Positions 1-8,419 of a stretch of DNA of 64,000 nt are shown here, in pieces; position 1 is the stretch's first letter, and the number at the start of each line of letters is the position of its first letter. Below the pieces are notes generated by a model that saw only the letters and a list, made by a program, of their open reading frames with translations, made no database searches and was not told the origin of the DNA. Both the position numbers and the translations under genes were made by a program. The stretch lies in contig NZ_CP068046.1 in the NCBI RefSeq assembly GCF_016698665.1, positions 1,860,001 through 1,924,000 on the forward strand, in the 5' to 3' direction. The stretch comes from Devosia rhizoryzae. Lineage in GTDB: Bacteria > Pseudomonadota > Alphaproteobacteria > Rhizobiales > Devosiaceae.

Positions 1-2
1 AT

Positions 3-1616
3 CGCGCCGGCTCGGAATATTACGATATCGTCTTGCGCGACCTCGCTACCGGCACCGACCGCGACGACGTCATCGCGGAAACCGCCGGCTCCTATGTCTG
101 GAGCAATGACAGCCGCTCCATCTACTACACCGAATACGACGACAACCACCGCCCCTACCGCATCCGCCGCCACGACCTCGGCACCGCGCAAGAGGCCGAC
201 CCGATCATCTACGAGGAAAAAGACCCCGGCTTTTTTGTCGGCGTCGGTAAGACCCTCTCGGATCGCTTCATCATCATCGACGCGCACGATCACCAGACCT
301 CCGAAGTCTGGCTGATCGATGCCGCAACCGGTGGTGAACCGCGCCTCGTGGCGCCGCGCGTCGCCGATCGCGAATACGATGTCGATGAACGCGACGGCGT
401 GCTTTACATCCGCACCAATGCCGATGGCGCCGAGGACTACAAGATCGTCACCGTTTCGGCCGACACTCCCGGCGCCGAGAACTGGACCGATCTCGTCCCC
501 CATCGCGAGGGCGTCCTGATCCTCGACATTGCCCTCCTCAAGAACCACCTCCTCCGCCTCGAACGCGAGGACGGCCTGCCGCGCATCGTCGCCCAGGACC
601 TTCGCACCAGCAGGGAAGAGGTCGTGCGATTTGAGGAAGAGGCTTATTCGCTGGGCATGTCGACCGGCTACGAGTTCGATACGTCTGTGTTCCGCCTCAG
701 CTATTCCTCGCCGACGACGCCCAACCAGACATGGGACGTCGATCTCGAGACCGGTGAACGCACCCTGCTCAAGACCCAGGAAGTGCCCTCCGGCCATGAT
801 CCCGAGCATTACGAAACACGGCGCCTCTTTGCCACCGCTGCGGATGGCGAGCAGGTGCCTGTGACCTTGCTCTACCGAAAGGGTCTCGAACTCGACGGCA
901 GCAACCCGGCCCTGCTCTATGGCTATGGCGCCTATGGCATGTCGATGCCCGCGTCTTTTTCGGTCTCCGTGCTGTCGCTGGTCGATCGCGGCTTCGTTTA
1001 TGCGATTGCCCATATCCGCGGCGGCATGGAAAAGGGCTATCGCTGGTATCGCCAGGGCCGGCGCGAGCACAAGACCAACACCTTTACCGACTTCATTGCC
1101 GCAGCCGAAATGCTGATCGCCGAGGGCTATGCCACCAAGGGCAAGATCATTGCGCAGGGTGGATCGGCCGGCGGCATGCTGATGGGCGCCATCGCCAATC
1201 TGCGGCCCGATCTATGGGGTGGCGTCATCGCGCAGGTCCCGTTTGTCGACGTGCTCAACACCATGCTCGACGACACCCTGCCGCTGACGCCGCCGGAATG
1301 GCCCGAATGGGGCAACCCGATAACGTCGCCCGATGACTACGAGCGCATCGCCGCCTATGCTCCCTATGAAGCGGTAAGCGAACAAGACTATCCGCCGATC
1401 TTTGCCCTGGCGGGCCTCACTGATCCGCGCGTCACCTATTGGGAGCCGGCCAAGTGGGTAGCCAAATTGCGTGCAACCAAAACCGGCACTGCGCCGCTTT
1501 ATCTCAAGACCAATATGGGTGCGGGTCACGGCGGCGCCTCGGGACGCTTCGATCGCCTCAAGGAAACCGCCGAGTGCTATGCCTTTGCAATAAAGTCCGC
1601 CGGATTGGACGCTTAG
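3..1616 (+). CDS. ptrB: Oligopeptidase B, S9 family serine peptidase (5' end outside window)
   Basis: This cytoplasmic serine peptidase of the prolyl oligopeptidase family cleaves short peptides after basic residues. The frame is open from the window edge, so the start codon and roughly the first quarter of a normal (about 690-700 residue) protein lie upstream. The visible part covers most of the beta-propeller and the whole alpha/beta-hydrolase domain. The catalytic serine is in GGSAGG (codon at 1164), the aspartate in LTDPRV (codon at 1422) and the histidine in GAGHGG (codon at 1527). The YGYGAYG and HIRGG motifs typical of the family are also present. It is followed 69 bases later by sodB, which has its own promoter, so the two are probably not co-transcribed by necessity. 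The family assignment is secure; substrate preference is from family knowledge. Confidence 0.93.
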   Translation, partial: RAGSEYYDIVLRDLATGTDRDDVIAETAGSYVWSNDSRSIYYTEYDDNHRPYRIRRHDLGTAQEADPIIYEEKDPGFFVGVGKTLSDRFIIIDAHDHQTSEVWLIDAATGGEPRLVAPRVADREYDVDERDGVLYIRTNADGAEDYKIVTVSADTPGAENWTDLVPHREGVLILDIALLKNHLLRLEREDGLPRIVAQDLRTSREEVVRFEEEAYSLGMSTGYEFDTSVFRLSYSSPTTPNQTWDVDLETGERTLLKTQEVPSGHDPEHYETRRLFATAADGEQVPVTLLYRKGLELDGSNPALLYGYGAYGMSMPASFSVSVLSLVDRGFVYAIAHIRGGMEKGYRWYRQGRREHKTNTFTDFIAAAEMLIAEGYATKGKIIAQGGSAGGMLMGAIANLRPDLWGGVIAQVPFVDVLNTMLDDTLPLTPPEWPEWGNPITSPDDYERIAAYAPYEAVSEQDYPPIFALAGLTDPRVTYWEPAKWVAKLRATKTGTAPLYLKTNMGAGHGGASGRFDRLKETAECYAFAIKSAGLDA

Positions 1617-1630
1617 TTCTCCCGGCGACA

Positions 1631-1659
1631 TTGTTGCCCAAACCCCTGACGCCTATAAA
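1631..1659 (+). promoter_or_regulatory. Sigma-70-type promoter of sodB
   Basis: TTGTTG (1631-1636) and TATAAA (1654-1659) are separated by exactly 17 bases, which would start transcription near 1666. This is about 20 bases before the sodB ATG, and the AAGGAG ribosome binding site at 1673 fits inside that leader. It is assigned by motif only. Confidence 0.6.
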
Positions 1660-1685
1660 TACCTTCTCAAGCCAAGGAGCTCACC

Positions 1686-2288
1686 ATGACCTTTGAACTG
1701 CCGCCCCTGCCCTATGCCTACGATGCTCTGGGCCCGTACATGTCCAAGGAAACGCTCGAGTTTCACCACGACAAGCATCACCAGGCCTATGTGACCAACG
1801 GCAACAACCTGCTCAAGGACTCGGGCCTTGAAGGCAAGAGCCTCGAAGAGATCGTCAAAGAGAGCTACGGCAAGAACCAGGGCCTCTTCAACAATGCCGG
1901 CCAGCACTACAACCACATCCATTTCTGGCAGTGGATGAAGCCCAATGGCGGCGGCAAGTCGCTTCCAGGCAAGCTGCAAGCTGCGGTCGATAGCGATCTC
2001 GGCGGCTTCGACAAGCTGCGCACCGATTTCATCGCTGCCGGCACCACCCAGTTCGGGTCCGGCTGGGCCTGGATCGCGGTAAAGGACGGCAAGCTCGAAA
2101 TTTCCAAGACCCCAAACGGCGAGTCGCCGCTGGTCAATGGTGCCCACCCGATCCTGGGCGTCGACGTCTGGGAGCACTCCTATTACATCGACTACCGCAA
2201 TGCGCGTCCGAAGTACCTCGAAGCCTGGTTCGATAACCTCGTGAACTGGGAACATGTCGAAGAGATGTACTCCAAGGCCACTGCATAA
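1686..2288 (+). CDS. sodB: Superoxide dismutase, Fe/Mn family
   Basis: The enzyme dismutates superoxide to oxygen and hydrogen peroxide in the cytoplasm. It has 200 residues, the normal length. The four metal ligands are recognisable: His27 in the FHHDKHH segment, a His in GQHYNHIHFW, and the Asp and His of DVWEHSYY. The NNAGQ segment keeps the glutamine that iron enzymes carry at this place, which favours Fe or cambialistic use, but the metal cannot be settled from sequence. The start is the ATG after AAGGAGCTCACC. A strong hairpin terminator follows, so the gene looks monocistronic. Confidence 0.95.
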   Translation: MTFELPPLPYAYDALGPYMSKETLEFHHDKHHQAYVTNGNNLLKDSGLEGKSLEEIVKESYGKNQGLFNNAGQHYNHIHFWQWMKPNGGGKSLPGKLQAAVDSDLGGFDKLRTDFIAAGTTQFGSGWAWIAVKDGKLEISKTPNGESPLVNGAHPILGVDVWEHSYYIDYRNARPKYLEAWFDNLVNWEHVEEMYSKATA

Positions 2289-2320
2289 GCTCTGATCTGG
2301 AGCAATTCTGCTTCGTTCGA

Positions 2321-2353
2321 ACCCGCCGCTCACCGCGGCGGGTTTTCTGTTTT
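2321..2353 (+). terminator. Rho-independent terminator after sodB
   Basis: A perfect 8-bp stem, CCCGCCGC (2322-2329) with GCGGCGGG (2335-2342), has a 5-base loop and is followed by TTTTCTGTTTT. It lies 33 bases after the sodB stop. Confidence 0.9.
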
Positions 2354-2442
2354 CCCCCAGCCTCTTCACCCTATTGGAACAAACTGATTCAATCCCTCGT
2401 TCGGTCGTGTTAACGAAGCATTTACCAAGAGGGGAATCGAGC

Positions 2443-2991
2443 GTGACTGCAGCGGGCAAGACCATTGCTATTTTGGCCGCCAATCCAGCGCTCAATGCGG
2501 TGCTCACCATGGTCCTGGCGGGAGACTCGCGCCTGCGCGTGCGCCCCTTCGACAGCGAGGCAGAGCTCTTTGCCTATATGCGCATCGTGCCGCTCGACAT
2601 GCTGGTCGTCGATTTCGACCGCGATGGCCGCCCGGCCTATGAACTGGTGGAAGCCATCCGACTCGATCCCAGCATGGTGTCGCGCGAACTGCCGGTAATC
2701 GCCCTCACCCGCGCCATCACCCCGCCCATGCGCCAGCAAACCATCAGTGCCGGCATCGACGAGGTGGTGGTCAAGCCAATGTCGCCGCGTCACCTGTTGC
2801 AGCGCATCCAGGCTCGGCTCTTGAAGCGCCCCATCGTGGGCGTTCCCGGTTCAGGCTATAGGGGCCCCGACCGGCGCAACAGGATCAGCATGCGCGCGCC
2901 GCAGCCGCATCCGAACCGCCGCGTCACCGACAATGTGGTGCAGCTTTTCCCCGATCGCCGCGCGCGCCCCGAGATGGAACCGCTGGTCTAA
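2443..2991 (+). CDS. Degenerate receiver-domain protein with a basic C-terminal tail
   Basis: From the GTG at 2443 the product is 182 residues: a CheY-like receiver fold followed by a tail of about 50 residues rich in Arg and Pro, including YRGPDRRNR. The phospho-acceptor-type Asp (LVVDFD) and the conserved Lys (VVVKPMSP) are present. The acidic pair normally found at the end of strand 1 is replaced by AANP, so ordinary phosphorylation is doubtful. GTG 2443 is chosen because AAGAGGGGAA sits just upstream; an in-frame TTG at 2374 is possible but has no good ribosome site. There is no output DNA-binding domain and no kinase gene nearby. The role is unknown. Confidence 0.75.
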   Translation: MTAAGKTIAILAANPALNAVLTMVLAGDSRLRVRPFDSEAELFAYMRIVPLDMLVVDFDRDGRPAYELVEAIRLDPSMVSRELPVIALTRAITPPMRQQTISAGIDEVVVKPMSPRHLLQRIQARLLKRPIVGVPGSGYRGPDRRNRISMRAPQPHPNRRVTDNVVQLFPDRRARPEMEPLV

Positions 2992-3042
2992 TCCGGTTTC
3001 GCACACATCAAACTGTAGGCCTCATCCTGCTACGCGGCAGTA

Positions 3043-3144
3043 GACCTCATCCTGAGCCTCCTGAGCTTGTCGAAGGGCGGAGGACGAGGTCGTGGCAGGA
3101 TCAATGTGCCCGACCTCGTGGTTCGACAAGCTCACCATGAGGTC
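3043..3144. repeat. Pair of inverted palindromic repeat units
   Basis: Two units bounded by GACCTC and GAGGTC lie head to head: 3043-3091 contains GAGCTTGTCGAAGG and 3112-3144 contains TTCGACAAGCTCACC. They are related in inverted orientation, so the whole stretch can fold into one long stem. This is a typical dispersed intergenic palindrome. It fills the gap between the receiver gene and the convergent LOG-fold gene and may act as a bidirectional transcript end. Confidence 0.75.
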
Positions 3145-3161
3145 TCTCGATATCCGTGAGC

Positions 3162-3704
3162 TTAACGCCGCTGTTCGACCGCCGCGACCTTGTTCCAAAG
3201 ATCCTCGACGGTTTCGGCGAACTGGATCTTGCGATCATAGTGAGGCACCGAGGCCGCAACCACATCGGTGGCAAAGCCGCGCAAAACCTCGAAGGCCTTG
3301 TGCCGGTTGAGCAGCACGACGGGTTTTCCCCCACTGCTGGACCAGGCAGCAAAGAGTGCCCTCACCGACGCTAGCGACCCCGGAAGTCCGACAAAGACCG
3401 ACGCCTCAGCCGCAAGCCTTGCAAGACGTTCTGCGCGCTCAGGCACAACACTCATCGGCACTCCCGACAGCGCCGGCGGCAGCACGATGCTGGCATCGGC
3501 AATGATCTGCACCGAGCCTCCAGCAGCGCGCGCCGCCGTGATCAAGGGCACGGGCAGCATGCCATCTTCGGCAAGGCACACGATCCTGGCGCCCCTGCGG
3601 GTGAAGATCATGCCGAATTCGCTCATCATGCTGGCGCGCTCGGGGTCCCCCGGGCCCCGATCCGAGGCGAAGACGGCGACGACGGGTCCGGCTGGCGCAG
3701 CCAT
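3162..3704 (-). CDS. LOG-fold (SLOG superfamily) Rossmann protein, degenerate active site
   Basis: This 180-residue protein resembles LOG (cytokinin riboside 5'-monophosphate phosphoribohydrolase) and related nucleotide-binding folds: GARIVCLAEDG, then PLITAARAAGGSVQIIAD, then ASVFVGLPGSLASVRALF, and a KPVVLLNRHKAF strand-turn. The PGGxGTxxE motif that supplies catalytic residues in true LOG enzymes reads LPGSLASVRALF here, so phosphoribohydrolase activity is doubtful and a nucleotide-sensing or binding role is equally likely. Its ATG overlaps the stop codon of the upstream HerA-like ATPase gene as TGATG, so the two are translationally coupled. The fold is a pattern-based inference. Confidence 0.65.
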   Translation of the reverse strand: MAAPAGPVVAVFASDRGPGDPERASMMSEFGMIFTRRGARIVCLAEDGMLPVPLITAARAAGGSVQIIADASIVLPPALSGVPMSVVPERAERLARLAAEASVFVGLPGSLASVRALFAAWSSSGGKPVVLLNRHKAFEVLRGFATDVVAASVPHYDRKIQFAETVEDLWNKVAAVEQRR

Positions 3705-5179
3705 CAGCGTTTCCCTCGCAGGCCGCCAAGGATGCCACGCATGATTTCACGGCCCAAGGTGTTCGCCACCGAGCGGGCAAAAGAATTGACCGCAGCCTCC
3801 ACCGGCGTTTGCCTTGTCGAGCGGCGCGGCGCCGCAGCGCGTTCCGCCCGCGCGGCCTCGACTTCACCCTGCGTCCGCTCGGTCGCCAACTGCTTGTCGC
3901 GCGCCCGCCGCTCCAGGATTTCGTATGCCGACTCGCGATCGATGACCGTGTCGTAGAGACCGCCGACCGGAGAGTTCGCCATGGTTGCATCGCGCTCCGC
4001 CGGGCTGATGGGCCCGACCTGAGCCGATGGCGGGCGGATCAGCGTGCGGCCCACGATCGATGGCACGCCCTTTTCCTCCAGCACCGAAATCAGCGCCTCG
4101 CCAACGCCTAGCTGCGTGATCGCTTCTTCAGTCGAGAAGGCCGGGTTGGGACGGAAGGTTTCGGCCGCCACACGCACCGCCTTCTGCTCGCGCGGTGTGT
4201 AGGCACGCAAAGCATGCTGGATGCGATTGGACAGCTGGGCCAGAACGCTTTCTGGAATATCGACCGGGTTCTGCGTGACGAAATAAACGCCGACGCCCTT
4301 GGAGCGGATGAGTTTTACCACCTGCTCCACCTTGTCGATCAGCGCTTTGGGCGCGTCGTCGAAGAGGAGGTGCGCTTCGTCGAAAAAGAAGACCAGCTTG
4401 GGTTTTTCGATATCGCCCACTTCCGGGAGCTCTTCGAACAGCTCGGACAGGAGCCACAGGAGGAAGGTTGAATAGAGCCGCGGCGACTGCATCAGCTGGT
4501 CTGCTGCCAAAACCGAAACGAAACCACGGCCATCAGTGTCGGTTCGCATCAGGTCGGCGATCTCGAGCGCGCGTTCGCCGAAGAAGTTGTTGGCTCCCTG
4601 CTGTTCGAGGATCAGCAGTTGCCGCTGGATAGCGCCGATCGAGGCGGCGGCGACATTGCCGTAGCGGCTCGAAATCTCCTTGCCGCGTTCCTGGATATGG
4701 ACCAGCAGCGCCCGCAGGTCCTTTAAGTCCAGCAGCAAAAGACCATCGTCGTCGGCAACACGGAAGGCGATATTCAGCACGCCTTCCTGGGTGTCGTTGA
4801 GGTCGAGGATTCGGCTGAGCAGAACCGGGCCCATTTCCGAGATCGTGGCGCGGACGGGATGGCCCTGCTCGCCGAACAGGTCCCAGAACATGGTGGGAAA
4901 GACGTCGCTGGCGTAATCGGTGAAGACGATGTCTTCGGCGCGCTTGGTTTGCCACTCCTGGGCCAGGCCGAGCTTGGAAATGCCCGAAAGGTCGCCCTTG
5001 ATATCGGCGGCAAAAACCGGGACGCCTGCGGCCGAGAAGCCTTCGGCAAGTGTCTGTAAAGTCACGGTTTTACCGGCGCCGGTGGCGCCGGTGATGAGGC
5101 CATGGCGATTGGCATATTTGAGGTGCAGGTATTCCGGCCGGTCACTCGCGCCAAGAAAGATTTTGTCGTCCACGAGCAT
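3704..5179 (-). CDS. HerA-like P-loop ATPase, DUF853 / YjgR family
   Basis: This 491-residue cytoplasmic ATPase belongs to the HerA/FtsK-related group. The N-terminal strand [19 protein letters not shown] precedes a Walker A ([12 protein letters not shown], residues about 29-40). A Walker B-like [10 protein letters not shown] follows near residue 265, then [12 protein letters not shown] and an arginine-rich sensor region ([19 protein letters not shown]). The C-terminal 80 residues are charged and low-complexity. The start ATG at 5179 follows AAAGGTG. The family is widespread and poorly characterised, with roles inferred in DNA or protein translocation. It sits 53 bases downstream of the asparaginase gene on the same strand and is coupled to the LOG-fold gene. 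Confidence 0.9.
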   Translation of the reverse strand: MLVDDKIFLGASDRPEYLHLKYANRHGLITGATGAGKTVTLQTLAEGFSAAGVPVFAADIKGDLSGISKLGLAQEWQTKRAEDIVFTDYASDVFPTMFWDLFGEQGHPVRATISEMGPVLLSRILDLNDTQEGVLNIAFRVADDDGLLLLDLKDLRALLVHIQERGKEISSRYGNVAAASIGAIQRQLLILEQQGANNFFGERALEIADLMRTDTDGRGFVSVLAADQLMQSPRLYSTFLLWLLSELFEELPEVGDIEKPKLVFFFDEAHLLFDDAPKALIDKVEQVVKLIRSKGVGVYFVTQNPVDIPESVLAQLSNRIQHALRAYTPREQKAVRVAAETFRPNPAFSTEEAITQLGVGEALISVLEEKGVPSIVGRTLIRPPSAQVGPISPAERDATMANSPVGGLYDTVIDRESAYEILERRARDKQLATERTQGEVEAARAERAAAPRRSTRQTPVEAAVNSFARSVANTLGREIMRGILGGLRGKR

Positions 5180-5232
5180 AGGGCACCTTTGGGCAAATCG
5201 AGCCCGTTTATAGCCGCAGGCAGGCGCCGCGG

Positions 5233-6237
5233 CTAGAACGCGTCGGTCGTCCGCAATTCACCCACGATCGCGCCGCGGACATTCCTGGTTGGTTGTGACG
5301 CGAACTGCTCCAACACGCTGCGCTGAGCTGACGTTGGGTCAGCATATTTGAGCAAGAGTGCTGCAATCATGGCGTGACTTGCGGCCATGTTGCCATCGTC
5401 GCATTTGAGCGCATAACCCCAGCCCTTGTCGCGGATGGCGCCGCACTGGACGCCCTCGGCTCCGCCCTTCTGCATCAGCCGACCGCCAAAAGCTTCCATC
5501 ACCAGAGTGTCGAGGTGACCGGTGCCGGCAACGAGGTGGGGATGGCTGGTCGCGGCATCGAACAGCGCCTGGGCACCGGCAGCATGGCCGGCATCGAGCC
5601 CTCTGCCCGTCGTCATGCGGGCAAAGCCGAGGGCCCAGCTGCGCAGCGGCGCCGCAAAGGTAGGGATGGAGCAGCCATCGGTGCCGCAACGATCTTCGGT
5701 CAGGTCTTCGCCGATCACATATTCGACCGCCGCACGGACCGCCTGCTGCACCTCGTGCTCGCGGGAAACATAGCCCGCAGTCGGCACGCCCATGGCGAGG
5801 GCGACGCTCAGCATGCCGGAATGCTTGCCCGAACAATTGTTGTGCAGCGCACTCGGTTCGGCGCCCTTGGCGCGCAAGGCGTCTCGCGCCTTGGCATTGG
5901 TCGGCATATGGGCGCCGCATTCGAGATCGGCGGCCGAGAGCCCCATGCGCTCGAGAAAATGGGCAACATTGCCCACATGCTCGTCCTCGCCGTGATGGGA
6001 GGCGCAGGCAAGGGCCAACTCTTCTGTCGTATGGTGGAACTTGTCGGTCGCGTGCCGGTCAAAGATCGCTAGCGCCTGCATCGACTTGATTGCGGACCGT
6101 GGAAAGACGGGTCGCTCGACGTCACCGCCCGAGGCAATCACCGTGCCCCCGTCGTCGACGATGATGAACGCCCCGCGATGGCGGTTCTCGACCCAGTTGC
6201 CGCGCACGGCCTCGGCAAGTATTGGGTTGGCGTCCAT
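5233..6237 (-). CDS. L-asparaginase, class 3 (Rhizobium etli AII type)
   Basis: The enzyme hydrolyses L-asparagine to aspartate and ammonia. From ATG 6237 the protein is 334 residues, and key residues fall at the same numbers I recall for the R. etli AII enzyme: Ser48 and Lys51 in FPRSAIKSM, Ser80 in ACASHHGE, and the zinc-site Cys135, Lys138 (NNCSGKHSG) and Cys189 (CGTDGCSIP). This agreement and the GGAG seven bases upstream support 6237 over the in-frame TTG at 6243. It is unrelated in sequence to the classical E. coli asparaginases. It has no signal peptide, so it acts in the cytoplasm. Confidence 0.93.
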   Translation of the reverse strand: MDANPILAEAVRGNWVENRHRGAFIIVDDGGTVIASGGDVERPVFPRSAIKSMQALAIFDRHATDKFHHTTEELALACASHHGEDEHVGNVAHFLERMGLSAADLECGAHMPTNAKARDALRAKGAEPSALHNNCSGKHSGMLSVALAMGVPTAGYVSREHEVQQAVRAAVEYVIGEDLTEDRCGTDGCSIPTFAAPLRSWALGFARMTTGRGLDAGHAAGAQALFDAATSHPHLVAGTGHLDTLVMEAFGGRLMQKGGAEGVQCGAIRDKGWGYALKCDDGNMAASHAMIAALLLKYADPTSAQRSVLEQFASQPTRNVRGAIVGELRTTDAF

Positions 6238-6300
6238 GGGCAATCTCCGGTCCGTCTTACCCTCACGAACAAGGAGCGGACCGGAAAGTCAACATGGCCA

Positions 6301-6639
6301 TCAGATGTCCCAGTCGTAGACTTCGGTCAGAAAGCGCGAATTGACCCAGCCGGTTATTCCATTGCGGTCGACCAGGCACCAGTCGGCGCTGTTCTTGACC
6401 TCGATGCATCGCTCGACCCAGACATGGACGCCGGGCTTCAGCGCCCCGACCTTCTGCGAGTAGCCGGCTGGCCACTTGCGGACATTGAGCTTGTCCCACT
6501 GCGATACGCCGGTCACCTGCGCCATGTTGTCGACAGTATAGCCGGCGGCCATGGTCGGCTGCACGGCAAACCCGGCGGCGGCGGTGATGATGATGCCACA
6601 CAGGGTGGCGACGAGAACTTTTTCCTGAGCTTTGTTCAT
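6301..6639 (-). CDS. Exported SH3-like domain protein
   Basis: This 112-residue protein begins with MNKAQEKVLVATLC, a hydrophobic stretch and a TMAAGY region, consistent with a signal peptide cleaved near residue 31. The rest resembles a bacterial SH3 (SH3b) domain: LNVRKWPAGYSQKVGAL, then VWVERCIE, SADWCLVD and the terminal GWVNSRFLTEV. Two cysteines in the mature part could form a periplasmic disulfide. Such domains bind peptidoglycan peptides or other wall partners; the ligand here is unknown. GGGGGA precedes the ATG. It may share a transcript with the downstream asparaginase gene (63-base gap). Confidence 0.8.
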   Translation of the reverse strand: MNKAQEKVLVATLCGIIITAAAGFAVQPTMAAGYTVDNMAQVTGVSQWDKLNVRKWPAGYSQKVGALKPGVHVWVERCIEVKNSADWCLVDRNGITGWVNSRFLTEVYDWDI

Positions 6640-6693
6640 TTGGGTGTCCCCCGACTGCGTTGAACCATGCTCTACATCTAGACACAGGCCTTT

Positions 6694-6717
6694 GAACCCA
6701 CTCTGATGGGTGGGTTC
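6694..6717. other. Hairpin in the divergent leader region
   Basis: GAACCCAC (6694-6701) pairs perfectly with GTGGGTTC (6710-6717) across 8 bases. It lies in the 127-base gap between the divergent SH3 and DUF3422 genes. It could be an operator or leader structure; no T-run follows, so it is not an obvious terminator. Confidence 0.4.
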
Positions 6718-6766
6718 AGACTGGGTTCATCTGAAATACGTGGCTGGCTTCTTCTACTAAGGACGC

Positions 6767-8086
6767 GTGATCGAATGTCTCATTGCCAGAAACACCGACG
6801 CAGCGCCTTCTAGCGCCATGAGCACGAACGCCCCCATTCCGCCGGACCATCCCAATCGCCAGGCCATCATGGACGAAGTCCATGCACGGCCAGTCGAAAT
6901 CGTGCCCGAAGCCTGCCGCGTCCGTCGGCTGGTGCTGGTCATGCCGGGTGAACCGGGCGCCATGCAGCGCGCCTTCGAGCGCTTTGCCGCCTTCCGCCGC
7001 ACAGCAGGCATCGAGCTGCCGCAAACCGGAACAAGGCAATATAGTTTCGTGACGCCAGAGCGCGCGATCACGTGGGAATTCCACACCGAGTTCGTTACCG
7101 TCACCTGGCGCGCCGCCTCCGATGACAGGCAAAGCTGGCCCGATGACATCGGTCTCGACGCCATTGGCGAAGGCATGCTGATAAGCGCGATGCGCATCGA
7201 CGTTATTGCCGATGTCACTGTGCCCGAGCGCCTGCTGCCCAGCTTCAATCTCGCAAGCTTGTGCCTTTCGGACATCGAAACCGGCAAGGCGCAGGTGGTG
7301 ACCGATTTTACGCCGGACGGCGATCGGTTCACGCGCTTCGAATTCGCCGCCGGTGGGCTCACCACCTTGCGCCGCTCGATCCTGTTGCGGCGGCTACTGG
7401 AGATCGAAACTTACCGCAATATGGCGCTTCTTGGCCTGCCGCTGGCGCGCTCTGCCTCCCATGACCTGCGCGAAATGGAGACCGAGCTCTCCGCGGTCAT
7501 CGGTAACCTTTCGGACGCAACGACGCCCAAGGGCGCGCAAACTGTACTCGACGCGCTGCATCGCTTGTCGGTGCGCTCGGGCCAGCTTTCCGAACGGCTT
7601 GGGTATCGCTTCGCGGCCGGGCGCGCTTATGGCGAAGTGCTGCGCACGCGACTTGCCGGATTACGAGAAGCGGGCACCAACAAGGGCTCGACGCTTACGC
7701 ATTATATCGGCAATCGCGTGGATCCGGGCTTGGCGACATGCGCCGCCATCGAACAGCGGCTGGCAGTCTTGTCGAGCAAGATCGAGCGCGCCATCGGGCT
7801 GCTCAACGTGCGGATCAGCGTGGACATGCAGGTGCAGAACGCTGCTTTGCTGGACAATATCGCACAAACGTCGCGAAGCCAGTTCCTGCTCCAGCGCACG
7901 GTGGAAGGTCTTTCGACCATCGCCATCAGCTACTACCTGCTGGGCATTGTGAGCTATCTGCTGGCGGGTCCGCTGACGCAACTGCACTGGGACAAGACTA
8001 TGGCGCTGTCGATCGCGGCGCCCTTCGTTGTTCTGGTCGTGTGGCTCATGGCCCGCTCGGTGCGGCGAGCGCACGATATAAAGTAG
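6767..8086 (+). CDS. DUF3422 family membrane-anchored protein
   Basis: This 439-residue protein starts its conserved part with PPDHPNRQAIMDEVHARP, the family signature. A long soluble domain with a coiled region (about 230-370) is followed by two C-terminal membrane segments (STIAISYYLLGIVSYLLAG and a second near residues 405-425) and a basic end (RSVRRAHDIK). The topology suggests a large cytoplasmic domain tethered to the inner membrane. Function is unknown for the family. GTG 6767 has AAGGA close upstream; ATG 6818 is the alternative and would remove 17 residues. Its stop directly abuts the stop of the convergent rhaU gene. Confidence 0.85.
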   Translation: MIECLIARNTDAAPSSAMSTNAPIPPDHPNRQAIMDEVHARPVEIVPEACRVRRLVLVMPGEPGAMQRAFERFAAFRRTAGIELPQTGTRQYSFVTPERAITWEFHTEFVTVTWRAASDDRQSWPDDIGLDAIGEGMLISAMRIDVIADVTVPERLLPSFNLASLCLSDIETGKAQVVTDFTPDGDRFTRFEFAAGGLTTLRRSILLRRLLEIETYRNMALLGLPLARSASHDLREMETELSAVIGNLSDATTPKGAQTVLDALHRLSVRSGQLSERLGYRFAAGRAYGEVLRTRLAGLREAGTNKGSTLTHYIGNRVDPGLATCAAIEQRLAVLSSKIERAIGLLNVRISVDMQVQNAALLDNIAQTSRSQFLLQRTVEGLSTIAISYYLLGIVSYLLAGPLTQLHWDKTMALSIAAPFVVLVVWLMARSVRRAHDIK

Positions 8087-8419
8087 CTATTTCATCCAGA
8101 ACATGGGTGTGAGATCGGTCGAGAGCGGCTCGTTTCTGCTGTTTGTGGCCATGATGTCGGCCATGTGCGCCCACCAGCGTTTCATAACCTCAGTGTTGGG
8201 GAGGTCAGCCATGGTGTGGTCCACTCGCCTCCACAGCACGCCAAAAAGGGTGCCGGTCTCCTCGTCGAGGTGGATGGAGTAATCCTTCACCCCTGCCTGG
8301 TGCAGCAGGTCGACGAGTTCGGGAAAAATCTCGTCATGGCGCTTCTTGTATTCGGCCGCCATGCCAGGATTAAGCTTCATCTTGAAGGCGTGCTTTTCGT
8401 AGCCCTGATCGGCGATCAT
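8087..8419 (-). CDS. rhaU: L-rhamnose mutarotase
   Basis: This 110-residue protein interconverts alpha and beta anomers of L-rhamnose, feeding the isomerase with the right form. The alpha+beta barrel family is recognised from [19 protein letters not shown], the [17 protein letters not shown] core and the [10 protein letters not shown] helix. Only this part of a longer open frame is real: the ATG at 8419 overlaps the rhaQ stop as ATGA. It is the last gene of the rhaRSTPQU unit. In Rhizobium leguminosarum a rhamnulokinase gene (rhaK) follows rhaU; here the convergent DUF3422 gene takes that place. Confidence 0.95.
   Translation of the reverse strand: MIADQGYEKHAFKMKLNPGMAAEYKKRHDEIFPELVDLLHQAGVKDYSIHLDEETGTLFGVLWRRVDHTMADLPNTEVMKRWWAHMADIMATNSRNEPLSTDLTPMFWMK

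Noticed and set aside
3043..3144. A CRISPR-like or tRNA-like element in the repeat region
   Set aside because: There are only two inverted units with no regular spacers, and no cloverleaf; it is a palindromic repeat. No CRISPR array or tRNA was found anywhere in the window.
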